Shown here: positions 45,601 through 60,600 of the stretch, piece after piece | How the letters are laid out: each line of letters opens with the position of its first letter | How positions within the stretch are numbered: the first letter of the stretch is position 1 | From: Melitaea cinxia | Lineage: Eukaryota > Arthropoda > Insecta > Lepidoptera > Nymphalidae | DNA: 64,000 nucleotides | Direction: 5' to 3' | Assembly: GCF_905220565.1 (NCBI RefSeq) | Contig: NC_059406.1 | Location: forward strand, 16,033,314-16,097,313 | Made by a program: the position numbers and the translations under genes | The notes under the pieces: generated by a model | Told to the model about the DNA's origin: nothing | Database searches by the model: none | The model's input: the letters and a program-made list of their open reading frames with translations, nothing else

Positions 45601-48600
45601 AAATGTCTTCCGGCCATGTGAACGTTGAAGGCCACGTACGACCTGCCCGTATTCCGTTCCATCACTATCCGGTAGTCGGGAATAGAGACGGGTAGTGACC
45701 GCTTGTCCGTGTAATCGTATCGTTGGTAGACCGTCGCTCGTGAGTTCGCCGCCCCACCTATAACTCCCACCGGTGCTGAACCATCGTCGCATGGCTCTAA
45801 ACGTTCTGCCTCCTAAAGATTAAATATCCGTTTAAAAGATCTGGCAGCCCAATATATAGCTATTTGGTGATTTAGTAGTGGCGCTGTATTTCTTGCAAGA
45901 AATTAGTAATTTTAGAATGAAACAGTTATTTTAAAGAGTAGCTATGGAATTTTTCACAGATTCATTTCTGAAGAATCTACTTTCCGACTCTGTGGTAGCT
46001 TCACTTTTTACTATAATCTATACAAATAAATAAAATTGGAGTGTCTGTTTGTAATATTAAAATAACTGCTTTTTACTTAATGCATATGGATGTATACACG
46101 GTACATATACCAAAATAACATTTTTTACAATTTTTGTCTGTCTGTCTGTTTGTTCCGGCTAATCTCTGAAACGGCTGGACCGATTTTGACGGGACTTTCA
46201 CTGCAGATGAGCTAATGTAATAAGGAATAACTTAGGCTACTTTTATCGCCGTTTTACAAAAGTTAATGACCGCAATGTGACGAGATTAATAGCGACAAAG
46301 AACGATAACTTCGTGTGAACTAAATTAGCTCAATAGCAATGGAAAGTTGACAGATATTGTGACTTGGGCCATCTAAGCGTTGCTGATACGCAGGACAACG
46401 GATTATTACAGCCATAAAAACGTTATGTATTCCTTGCATTACAGTTCCGGCTTTAGTTAAATTGTATTAGATTAATCTGTAGTTAGTGAAATAGTCAATA
46501 CGACGTCATAATCCCATTTTATAGTGAAGACACATCGATTCATTTACAGATAAAAATAATTGTGTTTGCTCGCAAACGAAAAAAAAACCGACTTCAATTA
46601 CATCGAAGAGTAATACAACGTAGATCGACGAGAAAATAGTAATACTTTGTTCGTATTCCATATAACGCGACATTATAAAATTGTAGAATTATATAATGTT
46701 CTACTGTTATTTCTAACATTTTGTTAGCGATTGTAGGCAGAAATTTCATAAAAGGCCCGTCGTCGATTCGCGCGAAGCGCTGACATCGCTTATTACGGCG
46801 GGTTTTTTAGTTGAAGCGGATTTATATTGAATTACGGTTTATGTCTTTTTTATTAAAAATATGTAATGTTCATGTTTTCACACAGCTCCGATGCACGACT
46901 GGAGTTTACCCTTCAGATCAACTGTCTAAATAGGCACAAAAAGGCTTACTAGTCTAAGAAATATATTATTACTATATCAAATTGTAAATAAATGAATGCA
47001 ATAACGCCATCTATCGGAACCTAATTGCGTTATTAGAAAACGTCTGAACGCCATCTCTAACAAGGTCATTCGTTCAGTAGATTTTACTGTTCAATTTTTT
47101 CATTCCGGGGCCTTAAATGAAAATCGATTCTTAAGGAGAAAACTCCAAAAACAGTCAAGTAAATACGCCATATCAGATATAGCTCAAAAAGTTCGAGTCA
47201 AATCTCAATTATATTTAAATGGGACCACATGACAAGCACCACCTATCGATTAAAAAAAGAATCATCGATATCGGTCCACCCAGTAAAATAGTAATGAGGT
47301 TAATATAACGTTGGTCGACGTAAAATAGCCAAGTAAATACCCAGTATTAGCGATAACTCAAAAATTAAAAGCTCAAATATATTTATAACGAATAAACTGC
47401 TACTCTCTACTCTAGTGGAATATTGTAATTTGATCGATAGTGAACGAAGTAATTTCATTACATTTTGATAGATGGCGTTGTGTCGTCGTCTTAACATCGT
47501 CATGTAAATACGTGTCATCAAAGATTACTCAAAAATTGCTCATTATATCTCAATCATATTTAAAACGGACGACATGACAAGTATTAGCTTTTGATTTATA
47601 CAAAAAAGATCAAAATCAGTGCACCCAGTAAAAAGATATAACGTATAATACAACGTAGGGTGACGAAAAAACCGTCAAGTAAATACGCAATATTAGATAT
47701 AACTCACAAATTACGAATCAAATCTCAATTAAATTTGAATGGGACCACGTGACGAATAGTAGCTTTTAATTTATATAAGAAACGTCAAAATCAGTGCACC
47801 CAGTAAAAAGTTATGAGGTATAATACAACGTAAGGTGACGAAAATAATGTCAAGTAAATACGCGTTATCAAAGATTAATCAAAAAGTAGTTATCAGATCG
47901 GATAAAATTTATATGTGACCACATGATAAACATCAGCTTTCGATTAAAGTAAAAATTATCAAAATCGATACACCCAGTAAAAAGTTATTGCGGATTTTCA
48001 AGAGTTTCTCTCGATTTCTCTGGGATCCCATCATCAGATCCTGGTTTCCTTATCATGATACCAAACTAGGGATATCCCCTTTCCAACAAAAAAAGAATTA
48101 TCAAAATCGGTACACCCAGTAGAAAGTTATGTGGTATAATACAACGTAGGTCGACGAAAAAAGCGTCAAGTAAAAACGCATTATTAGATATAATTCGAAA
48201 AGTAGTTGTTAGATCTCAAATAAATTTAAATGGGACCAATCGGCACACACCACCTTTCGATTAAAACAAAATTTGTCGAAATCGGTCTACCTGGTCAAAA
48301 GTTCTGATGTAACATACATAAAAAAAAAAAAAAAAAAATACAGTCGAATTGAGAACCTCCTCCTTTTTTGGAAGTCGGTTAAAAATAGTGTAATAAACTT
48401 TAGTCTTCATATTAAAATTTTAGCAGACAAAAAATAATATCGATGTTAAAGTTTATTTTTACACGAAATTTAGATAAATAATGCAATGTATGTAAAAGTA
48501 AATATAGGTACTATAGGATAATGTAGATAGTCATTTATTTATTTATTGGACATTTTTGAATATCATATCGAAAATTGACCGCTCCAGCGGGGATCGAACC

Positions 48601-51600
48601 CGCGTCTCCGATGGACCGTGCCGGCGCTCTAGCCAATTAACGATTTCGCTTAAACCGAATATAAAAATCATCATATCAAAAATTTCGATCTAACGGGTAC
48701 ATCGTTCCATAGCTTAATGGCTAGAGCGCCGGCACGGTCGATCGGAGACGCGGGTTCTATCCACGCTGGAGCGGTCAATTTTCGATATGATATTCAAAAA
48801 TTTTTAGAATTCCTAATGTGTGGGTATCACAAAAATAAAATCGTACATATTTATTTATTATTATACATAATGGAATTTGATTTATCGCCAGTTAAATACT
48901 GGGGCCACTGCAGTGACAGTTTTAATAAAACAACAATTTAACAGTGTTCAATCGTGCTCCAATGGCACAACTGAAAGGCATTAAGCCTATCAATCAATCA
49001 ATTTAATAGATTCATTGTTACGCCTTAACATCTTAATAACGCTGTTTGTTACTGCTGAATTATATATTACATGAACTACTCGAATCGATGGTAAAAATGA
49101 CATGTAATGTGATTTACATGACTTTCTAAGACAGATTATGAATCAAATAAGGCGTCTGAACATTCTTACCTTGGGCGTCACAGATATGACTGTTAAAGTT
49201 AGACAATCCCCTCCAGATTTGATCAGGTCCACCACTTGTTTGTGGGTCGCGCCTTCGACGTTCACCCCATTGCTGGAAAAGGAAACGTATCTGGTTAGTT
49301 TGGCAATATGACATTCAGAAATATGAGCGCAAAAGTTTCTAAAGATATATGGGCGGACTGACGTTCCTTCCACACGTAAAAAGCACTGAATTTGAAATGA
49401 GACTTAGTATATTTTTTCTACACTATGACCCATTATACATGATACCAAATTTTTATGTTCAAATTGTCGACCACATTAATGCCAGTGAAAAACAAATGTA
49501 CTTAAATTCGGCAAAAAACAGCAGGAAATTATCATTCCAATGTCAATGAAAATAGATTAAATGAGGTAGAGTGACGCAAATATGGGTAATTTTAAAGCAT
49601 TTAGTTGTCCCTGCGTACCTCCAAATGAAACGTCGTTTTTATTATTCGAAGAACGAATTTTCGGATGGTAATTTACCACGTTTAATGTAAAATCTGTTCA
49701 GACATTTGGATTATGGTCTGAATCATCTTGACTATAGATGAAGTAACATTGCAACGTGTAGCTACAGTACCTTTAATGTTCAGAAGCTGTTTGAATGTCG
49801 CGTACTCTTGTTGTTACTGGCATTACAAATATATAAAGAATTAAATATATTTATTTATTTATTTTATACTTTATTGTACACTAAAAATATATTACAAATA
49901 AAGCATAAAGATAGTTGCAGACAGTGAAGTACAATGGGCGGACTTATGGCTATGATCTACCTATATTAATGAAAACTAGATGCCCGAACTGACTTCGTTC
50001 GGTCAAAAGTTAACCGTGGGCCTTAAGTAACATACAAAAAAAATGGATTAGCCGAATCGGTCGAGCCATTTTCGAGTTATGCGCTTAGCAACATTCATTT
50101 TTATTCATATAGATTTATCACCGAAATTTACACACACACGATCGCGTTATTGTCAAGACAGTTTGTATAAAAAAATATGTCACGAAAAAAATAAATATAA
50201 CGTTTCAAAGTTCGCCGGGTTAGATACTTATTCATGATTATACAAATCACTACGATTCACGACGATTGCTATTCCTTTTATATTCCACTAGCTTCTGCCA
50301 GCGATTTCTTCCGCGTGGAATAGGAACAATTCTGTCATACATGATTTTTGCAAAACTTTTATTACTGTTTACGCAGGGTACACAGCGGAAGCTCCCAAAA
50401 GGACAAAAAACCGATTTTGAAATATTCTTCATAGGTGCTCCGCTCCTATTGGTCTTAGCATGATCATATAGAGCCTATAAACTTCCTCGATAAATGGGCC
50501 ATATAACACTGAAAGAGGTTTTCAAATCGGACCAGTAGTTCCAGATATTAGCGCGTTTAAACAAACAAACTCTTCAACTTTTTTATATTAGTATAGATGA
50601 AGTCTACAAATAAATTATGTACGCCGGCTTACGGCTTAAGATGAGCCCGACGTTCAAAGGTTTCTGTGCATTCTAGGTTCAAGTTATTAGGACTTATTAG
50701 TGAGGGGACGTCTGGAGTTTTAAAACGAAGAAACTAAATAAGCACTTTGAAATATTTACGTTACAATCTTTAAAAAATATTCTTTTAATATAACAGAATT
50801 AGTTAAATTGAACAATGTTAAATGTAATACAACCAAGTAAACATTTTGACTATCATCCCTTCGTTCAGAGGAACTATACGCTTCAGCCTGTAATATTCCA
50901 CTGCTGGGTATGGGCCTCTTTTCCCATGTAGAAGAAGGATCAGAGCTTAGTGCACCACGCTGCTCCAATGCGAGTTGGCGGATATATTCCCTACTATGAG
51001 TACAATACAAGTGGCCATACAGATGTTTGTCATGTGCAGGGACGAACCCGCAACCGCTAGCGCAACAGCCACAAAACCAGTGCTGTTACCGTTGCGCCAA
51101 CGCGTCGTAGAGTGTTATAAGTATAGAATGACAATTTTATGTACCCAACAATAGTCGTTATATTCGGTTCCGACGTTTCGATATCGTATATTTCAAATCC
51201 TGTGACATCGCAGTAGTAGTAGCAGTAGCGGAATTGACCGCTGCCCCCTCTACAGGCCATTTTTATTTACACTTTACACAAGACACTATAATCCATTGAC
51301 ACTATTTATAAGCACTTTCTTTATTATAACAGCAAATTTTTCTTTTATTTGGAACATTTATTTTTAATCTCACAAAAAGTTAATATACTAAATTTACACA
51401 ACAAAATGCTTGAAACATCACAAATTCAGAACTGAACTTAATAATTAATAATAATAATAACGTATTATTTAATGTATACCAGAATAAAAATAATAAAAAT
51501 AAATTAAAAAATAAGAAAAAGTGCAAAAGGCGGCTATATATAAATAAGCACTACATATAAAAAAAAAACACTATTTATAACCAGCCTTTGTTAAATGTTA

Positions 51601-54600
51601 AACATGCTACGTACGTCGCAGATGGTCTAAGATCAAGTAGCCAATGAAAATAATAATTAGCTAATTAGCGATAGATGTACAATTAAACAGCGATTACTTC
51701 GCGTTACTGCGTCGTTGGCCCAATTCGGTGTATTGTCATTAAGGTTTGTGTATTCAAACCGATGTATGAGAAAATTTGATATATCAATAACTAGCTGCAC
51801 CCGCGGTTTTACTCGCATTAATTTGAGTAAAGAATAACCTATAGCCTTCTTCGGCAAATGGACTGTCCAACACAAATAGAATTTCTCAATTCGAACCAAA
51901 TGTTCCTGAGATTAATGCGTTTAAACAAATAAACAAAAAAAAAAAAAAAAAAACTTTCCCGCTTTATATAATGTTAGTATAGATATATTTAATACTAGCG
52001 ACTTCTGTCCGTCCATATTTTTTTTACACGATAAGTAATCACCAACATATCATATACTAAAACCTTCTCCGAAACACGTTGCATCTTATTGTATAAGTAT
52101 TATTTCGATCGGATCAGTAGTTTTTGTAGTATAACCGAAAAAATAACTGGTTCTCCATTTATTACAATTATATAACATAATTAATATGTTCTACAATATA
52201 TCTCTTATCCCCCGTAATTAATATGTTCTACAATATATCTCTTTTTCCCCGTGTAGGGACGGGCAGTAGAATACAATTTCCTACGGCCCGGCAAGGCCTG
52301 TCGTAAGAGCCGACAAAATTCTTGAGGTGGTAGGCTTCGGCCGTGGCTTAATTACCACCCTCTGGGTAAAGTCGCGCCGCCAAACGGCAACTGCCGTGTT
52401 CCGGGGCGGGTCCCAGAGCAGCCATTTGGGGGATGTGTCTGGGTAGTTGTAGCACTCTATGTGACCGATTCTGTCTGCTCATCACTGCCGCATCGGGTGC
52501 CTGGCTTCGGAGGGTAGCGGGATCCGAGGCACGGTGCCGCCGCTGGCCGACCGTAGGAAGTTGGGGGCCCAAGTAGCAGGAAAGCCACCTGTGAAAGGCT
52601 GCCCCGCCACCTGACGAAAAATCCCAGAATGTTCTACCTTGCCGGTTGGCGACCGGAAGGGAGGACCAGGTAGCCATTCTGGGGGGGCTCGGGCGTCCCC
52701 GCAGTCTCCGCGTCAGGCTCCCTACGTGCGGCGGTGTAGAGTCTGACACCTGGTAGGTAGGATGCCGCCTCGTCCAGTTCGCATTCCCCAGCACCTATTC
52801 ACTCCCCATGAAAACACACAAGAATAAAAAAAGGTATACACAGCGGCTGCACGTCCTCCCACTGAAAGTGCACCTCTCTAACATCCGAGGTCTGCACTCC
52901 AATCTCGAATCTGTCCACCACCACCTAGAAACAGAAAAACCGCAGCTGCTGTTCCTCACTGAGACGCAGATCAGATGTCCGGCTGACACGGCGTACCTCA
53001 GCTACCCCGGGTATTCTCTGGAGCACAGGTTCATACCTCGTGCCGGAGTCTGTGTGTACGTCCGTGATGACATTTGCATCAAGCGTCTTAAGCACCTTGA
53101 GACATCCAGTTACTCCATCCTATGGGTTCTGGTGGACACAGGACAGGAGAAAATCCTGTATGCCTGTGTCTACCGTTCGCACAGTGGAGACGTGGAGACA
53201 ACTCAGTTATGTGACCATCTTACCCTAACGGCGGATAAGGCTCGAGAGCGTTACCCTTCGGCACAGTTAGTCATCCTGGGGGACTTCAACGCCCACCACC
53301 AGGAGTGGCTGTACCCATACCAGGTGACCGACCATGCTGGGAGAGAAGTGCGTAAACTAGCCTTGACGCTGGACCTCACCCAGCTTGTAAATTGTGCTAC
53401 CAGGGTACCAGACGTAGACTCTCATACCGCCAACTGCTTAGACCTATTTTTAACAACTGATCCAGACAGGTACTCAATAACAGTTTCTGCACCACTGGGT
53501 ACTTCTGACCACTGTCTGGTAAAATCAATATCCGTCTGTTCCCCACCCGAAGAATCCCCATGTGGCCCAAGACGGGTGTGGCGATATAAGGCAGCGGATT
53601 GGGATGAGATGCGTCACTTTTTCTCGTCCTATCCTTGGCGAGAGGTATGCTTTTCTTCTGATGATCCGTCCAGCTGCGCTGAAGCCATTACCGCGGTTAT
53701 ACGCCAGGGTATGGAATATTTTATACCATACTCTGACGTAGCGACGAATGGAAAAGCTCGCCCATGGTTTGATGCGGAATGCTATCGTGCAGAAGCCAAA
53801 AAGCGGTCGGCATACACTGCATGGGCTGAAGCTCGCGCGCGCAACTCTCCAAATTCTCGGAATTTGAAGAAAGCTTTTAACCAAGCCGCCAAGGCATGTA
53901 AAAGGACGTTACGCAGGACTAGATTCAACCATATCAGCCGCATTGGGGCCAAACTAGCTTCTTACCCTTCTGGTAGCAAAGCGTTTTGGTCCCTAGCAAA
54001 AGCCGTTGAATCTAACTTTTGTCGGCCGTCACTTCCACCATTGCTGAGGACTGATGGATCACTGGCCCACTCTGCGAAAGAGAAAGCGGATTTGTTTGCA
54101 TCTCTTTTTGCTGAGAACTCGCGTCTGGATGTTGCAGGAAAAGCTCCACCAATCTCAACTCGTGCTGACTGCATTATGGCAGAAGTACGCATACGCCAAA
54201 AAGAGATCCTTAAAATCCTGCAAACTCTAGACGTGAACAAGGCCAGCGGACCGGATGGTATACCAGCGATAGTCCTGCGTACCTGTGCCCCTGAGTTGTC
54301 TCCACCTCTTACACGCCTGTACCGCCTGTCACTTAAGACTGGCAAAGTGCCGAAGTCTTGGAAGCTTGCCAACGTGCAGCCTGTGCCCAAAAAAGGTAGT
54401 CGTGCAGACCCTGTCAATTACCGTCCCATCTCGGTCACATCCATACTCTGTAAGACTATGGAACGTGAACTTAACAACAAACTCTTGGCCCACTTGGAAG
54501 GTAACGATCTCCTCAGCGACCGGCAGTACGGTTTCCGCCAGCACCGTTCGACTGGGGACCTTCTAGTGTATGCCACACATATTTGGAGTGAGGCCATTGA

Positions 54601-57600
54601 CAAACACGGCGAAGCACTTGCCGTGTCTCTCGATATCTCGAAGGCCTTTGACAGCGTTTGTCACGCGAGCCTTATAAGCAAGCTTCCTTCATATGGTATT
54701 CCACCTGGCCTTTGCACTTGGATTTCTGACTTCCTGAGCGAACGTTCAATACAAGTTGTCCTTGACGGGTACTCGTCGGACCAAAAGGCTATCGACGCTG
54801 GTGTTCCTCAGGGATCAGTCTTGTCCGCTACCCTCTTCCTGCTGCATATTAACGATCTGCTCGTCCCCGGTACCTTTGGGTACGCTGACGACTGCACAGT
54901 GACGGACAGATACTTTTCGAGTGCAAGGGCTAGTAAGGATGTTATTCAGTCTTGTCGAGAGGATATGGTCAGCCGCTTGAACGTCGCCCTCCAGGCAGTC
55001 TCCGAATGGGGCGATGCCAATCTGGTCACGTTCAACGCTACAAAAACACAGGCGTGTGTGTTCTCCTCTAAACGGAGCCCTTTACACCTGGCTCCGACTT
55101 TCCGGGATGTTTCTGTGGAAATTACCGACTCCCTACAGCTCCTCGGTGTAGAGCTATCGTCCAATCTGAACTTTGGGCAACACATCGAGTCCAAAGCAAA
55201 AACTGCAGCAAAAAAACTAGGTATTCTCTCTAAGGTCAGGCGATACTTCACTCCAGAACAGCTGCTTCAACTATACCAAGCACAAGTTCGGTCTTGTATG
55301 GAGTATTGCTGCCATCTTTGGGATGGATCCGCCAAATACCAACTGGCAACTTTGGACTCGGTGGAAAAACGAGCTAAGAGACTCATAGGTGACCCTACTC
55401 TGACAGACACCAAGTTGCAGAGTCTCGATCATCGGCGTAGGGTAGCTCGTCTGTCGGTGTTCTACAAAATATATTTCGGTGAGTGTGCGAAGGAATTACA
55501 CGATCTAATTCCCCCAACAACCTTCCGCCATCGGGACACTAGGCGCGGTCGATCGTTCCATCCTTATGTCATCGATATGCCACCTACGCGCACAAAACGC
55601 TTTGGCTCTACTTTCCTGATGCGCACAGCTAAGGAATGGAACTCGTTGCCCGCGTCTGTGTTTCCCGAACGATACAATCTGGGTGCCTTCAACGCCAGAG
55701 TGAATAGGCTGATATTAGGCAGGCATGCTCCACCTTCGACCGCATCGTCACTTAACATCAGGTGAGATTGTGGTCAAATGCCTGCCTATTTGTCATAAAA
55801 AAAAAAAAAAAAATATAAAAAATACACAGCTTAAGGAACACAAAAATCGTAACAGTTGAAAAAAGATATACAACATAATTTTGGTCGGTGGACTCACGTC
55901 TGCATTAGGGATACTAAGATAGAATAATTAGGTCTCTTAGTGTAAGCTGCAGTAGTGTAACAAGTAAACGATCAGTAATAAAACTAAAAATCGGAATAAC
56001 AAAAGCACGGGCATTATAAGCCTGTGGACATAACTTTATGTATATGTTTAAGAAAAGATATACAAATGCAGTCGTAGTGATCTGTTGGTCGTATCGAAGG
56101 CCATATCTCCCTGATGACGTTTGCGTGAAGACGCCACAATGAAAATGCGTTTAGGAAGTGTGCAATTAAACGTTATGCAAATTAGACATTACAGTCTTAT
56201 TCAGTTCAATTGTCTTATCTTACATATCTCACCTGTCTCACGGTTTTACGAGAGTATCACAACATGTAACATGTAATTCTGTGAGAATTTCGTGATATAC
56301 ATACATACAGAATTTGCTCAAGACTAATAAACATAAATAGAAATTTTTATATATTTATACTCATACTAGCGACCCAAGCGGTGCAATGATACTAAATATA
56401 CTACAGAATGTCTTGCTTTTTAGTGTAAAATCAGGCCAAAAGGTTCGTGAGTCGGTCGACTTTATTAAATCTTCTTCTTCTAATATATAAAATTCTCGTG
56501 TCGCGGTGTTTGTAGTTAAACTCCTCCGAAACGGCTTGACCGATTCTAATGAAATTTTGTGTGCATTATGGGGTAGGTCTGAGAATCGAACAAACTCTAT
56601 TTTTCATTACCCTAAATGTTAAGGGTAGTCCACCCCTATTTTTTTTTTTTTTTTAGATAAATTATTTATTTTTTATTTTATTATGATTTAGCGTTGAAAA
56701 ATACATACAACCCTAAATTGTCACCCTTCTACCAACAGCCCCTATTTTTAAATAGCGTTTAGCGGCAAGACAACGTTTGCCGAGTCAGCTAGTATTTGTA
56801 AAAAAATTAAAAAAAAAAGTTAAAATTGAAATAAAGACAAGAAATTCGATCATCTATTTGACATAATCCTGAATAAATTACTCTACTGTTACCGACTATA
56901 ACTGACGTCCTTGACATATGAACAGCACGGATGCATTATCACAGCAAACACACGCGGATACAACAATGCCCCGCTTCATTATTTACACTGCAAGCTAATA
57001 ACAAAGCAAAACATCCTATACTTCACACACTCATATTATCATAGAGTAAATTTTTTAAATATAGGGCACAGGATACGGTTCAAAATCCTGAGCAGCCCGT
57101 CTGGGGAAGTACCTTAGAGAAGATCATACTTAAATAAGCTTTCAAGTAGCATTATTCCTGTGGTGGGTAAGTTGAGCTCCCGGACAAGGTCGGGGTAGGG
57201 TCAGCAACGCGCTTGCTGTGCTTCCGGTGCTGCAGGCGTCTAATATAAGCAACGGTGATCGCTTACCATCATGTAGGCCGTATGCGTGTTTGCCAATTTC
57301 TTCAAATAAAAAAAATCTTGAATCGATCAATAACAAAATGCATCCTTTTTTGATATAACTTGAGAACGACTTTACCGATTAAATTCTAATATACGTAATA
57401 TAAAAAGAAAATCTAATTATTTCAAACTTACGCAAGTCAGTTGAGCAGTTTTTTTTTTAATATTTTAATATAAATTTAGTAGTTGGTATTGAGAGTGTGA
57501 TAGCAAGTTATTGCAAAGTATCTAATTCACGTTTCATAATGAGAATACAATATTCCTTGTGAGATAACAATAAACTAGGCCACTGGAATTTGTTTAAATG

Positions 57601-60600
57601 TTTATTCAATTTATTTAAATTATCGTGGTCAATGTGATGAGACACAAATATAAAAATAATTATTATTCTCCAATATAAAAAAAACTAACTAATTTACATC
57701 TATAAGTAATAAAATGATAACATCATTAACAAAGTCGGAATCAATTTAATACGCATTATTTGAGACTAGCTTCTGCCCGCAATTTCGTCCGATTGGAACA
57801 GTTTCTTTGGACTAACTGGGGAAGCTCTCAAAAGGGAAAAAATACATTCTTCATTGGTGCTCCGCTCCTATTGGTCGTATCGTGATGATATATATAGCCT
57901 TTTTCAATAAATGGGCTAGCTAACACTGAAGAATTTTTCAAATCGGACCAGTAGTTCCTGAGATTAGCGCGTTCAAACAAACAAACTCTTCAGCTTTATA
58001 ATATGAGTATAGATAACTCAAAAAGTACTTATATAAACTCACTAAATATCAAAAGACACGACAAGCACCAGCTTCGATTTTAAAAGGAATCATAAAAATA
58101 ACTTAATAAAGTTATGAGGTAACATAGGTACATAAATATCGTTGAATCTCGAAACTTGTAATTTTTTACCATAGATTAAAAAAAGTACAGAAACAAGATA
58201 AGTATTATTAGTTTTTATAGTTTTTTTTTTAATATAGTTATTTTTAGTCTAGTATAATTAATTACATGGAAACCATAGCAATGAAGCTGGATGTCCTATT
58301 ATAAGGCCGTGTGCGGTGAAGTGTGATCATGTAAAATAAATTACTATATACTAGCTGCAGCGCGCTGTTTCACCCGCGTAATTTCCTATCCCGTGGGAAT
58401 GGGACTAGCCCGTTGGCGCTGTTTGCAGTGTCTGTGGCCAGGCTCTGCTTTCTGTGCCGCGGGTTGTGGGTTCGATTCCCGCCTGAGTCTGGGTGTATAT
58501 TTGTATTTATATATTTATATGTGTATTATTTCTATGTATATTTATAAAAAAAAATATAGTTATAACGGTCGGTTGTTACCTGTAACACAAGCATTAGGTT
58601 GCTTACCATAGGAACAGACGACGGTGTAGGTACGTTACGTCCGGACATCGGGATATACGTGACGTCTGGATAAAAAATAGCCTATCTGTTATTCTAGATC
58701 TCCAACTATCTAGGCACCAAGTTTCATTATAATCGATCGAGTAGTTTTTGCGCGAGAGATTAACAAACATGTGTATATCTATTCTCGCAAACTTTCACAT
58801 TTATAAGATTACTAGCTGACCCGGCGAACTTCGTATCGCCTAACACAAACTTTATTGTATGCTATTAAAGTTCAAATTGACTTTTAAGTATTATCACAAA
58901 TCTTTTGTATGGGAGTATAGAAAAGTGTTGTGTTTAGACTTTTTCAGGAAATTTAAATTTTTTTTTTAGAATTTTTCGCTCCGTAAGAACCATCCTCGTA
59001 CTTCCAGGAATATTTTAAAAAAAGAATTAGCGAAATCGGTCCAACCGTTCTCGAGTTTTGCGCTTAGCAACACATTTTGCGATTCATTTTTATATATAAG
59101 ATATATTGGGATAGTAGGGCTTACTTAAGTATAAGTAATTGAATATTTCATATACAAATTATTATGGTGTAATTCAATGACTAGACTTTAAGTATTTTTG
59201 CAGTAATCTTTATAAATTAAAATAAATTGCCAATTGTGTTGCTCAGAGTTGAGAGCTACTAGACCTATTCAGCTAATATTGTTTTTAATTTTTCTAGTAC
59301 TTTGTACACACTTCTCACTTAAGTAAATTGTTCAGAAAATTGATAAATTGAAGAGAACACAACTATTTATTATTAAAATATTATTAAATGTTCATACGTT
59401 TGACAGTTTGCAAGTCAGAATTATGTCCGTGCACTGCCAGTTTCAATACTTTATCTTTGAATTTACTTACTAGAAACAGGATTTTGACCTAAGCTCCATA
59501 CAAATTGTGTTATAAATCCATAACTTGTAAGTAAAACCACAAATAGGTAGATTATTGAACCCGGCAGTTAATCAGCTAGTAATAATAATAACAAAAACAT
59601 CACATACAGTCTCCAGTACAGTAATGATGCCTATATGGACTGTTATATAAAAGAACTAGTTGACCCCGCAAACGTTGTTTTGCCATATATGTTATTAACC
59701 CCCCTTAAACCCGTTTATAACTTAGGGGAATAAAAAATAGATGTTGGCCGATTCTCAGACCTACCCGATGTGCACACAAAATTTAATCGGTCAAGCCATT
59801 TCGGAGGAGTTTAACTACAAACACCGCGACACGAGAATTTTTTATATTAGATATATCTTTTTGTCTGTTTGTACATTACAATCTGTCACAACTCTTAGTT
59901 ATTTAATAAAATCTCCCTATGTCACATTGTACTTTACTAAATCCAAAAACTTGCATACCAAGCTTTTTTTGATAGATATTTGAAAAGATTTATAACAGAT
60001 ACTAACAATTATCTGTGCATTCATTTGCACAAACTTTGGCATAGTTTATACAATTAAATAGATGAATATTTAAAATGTAAGTGTGTAATGTGGGAGTAAG
60101 CTGGTGATTTCGTGACGAGAGCGTTACGAAAAGTGTGATTGGGTGAGGAACGGAGGTGCAGGCACACATTTTCTTTCTCTCATACCCACTTACGTTTCGT
60201 ATATCTGAGACACAGTACAGGTCTATTGTACAGCCCTATTAAGAAGTTTTACTTAAGTTGTGTAGTCTAAAGCACACTCGATCTTTGTTAAAGGACATTT
60301 TTGTACTATTTCCCCAAACTGGGAAAGTAGTATTCTTTAATTTATAGTTGAAATAAATTGTGTTCTAAAATAAATAAGATTTAATGTTTATTAATTTTAA
60401 TGATTGACAATTGTTTGATAACATTATATCAAGGATATAGTATCTGACCTGTTTTAGCAGATAGTTGTAACATCAAAAATAAATAAATAAATAAAATTAA
60501 TTTGATTGCCATGTTTTGCATTTTATGTTTTGTATTTTATGTTACAAACGATATTACATACATGTAGTTGTTATCATGGACACCTGATAGCGATTGTTAC

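Noticed and set aside
48703..48803. A possible tRNA gene
   Set aside because: The B box is damaged (GGGTTCTATCC), the acceptor stem does not pair, and an inverted SINE-like copy lies 60 bp away.
52348..52794. Minus-strand frame of 148 residues in the LINE leader
   Set aside because: It is antisense to the element, GC-rich by composition, and has no recognisable domain.
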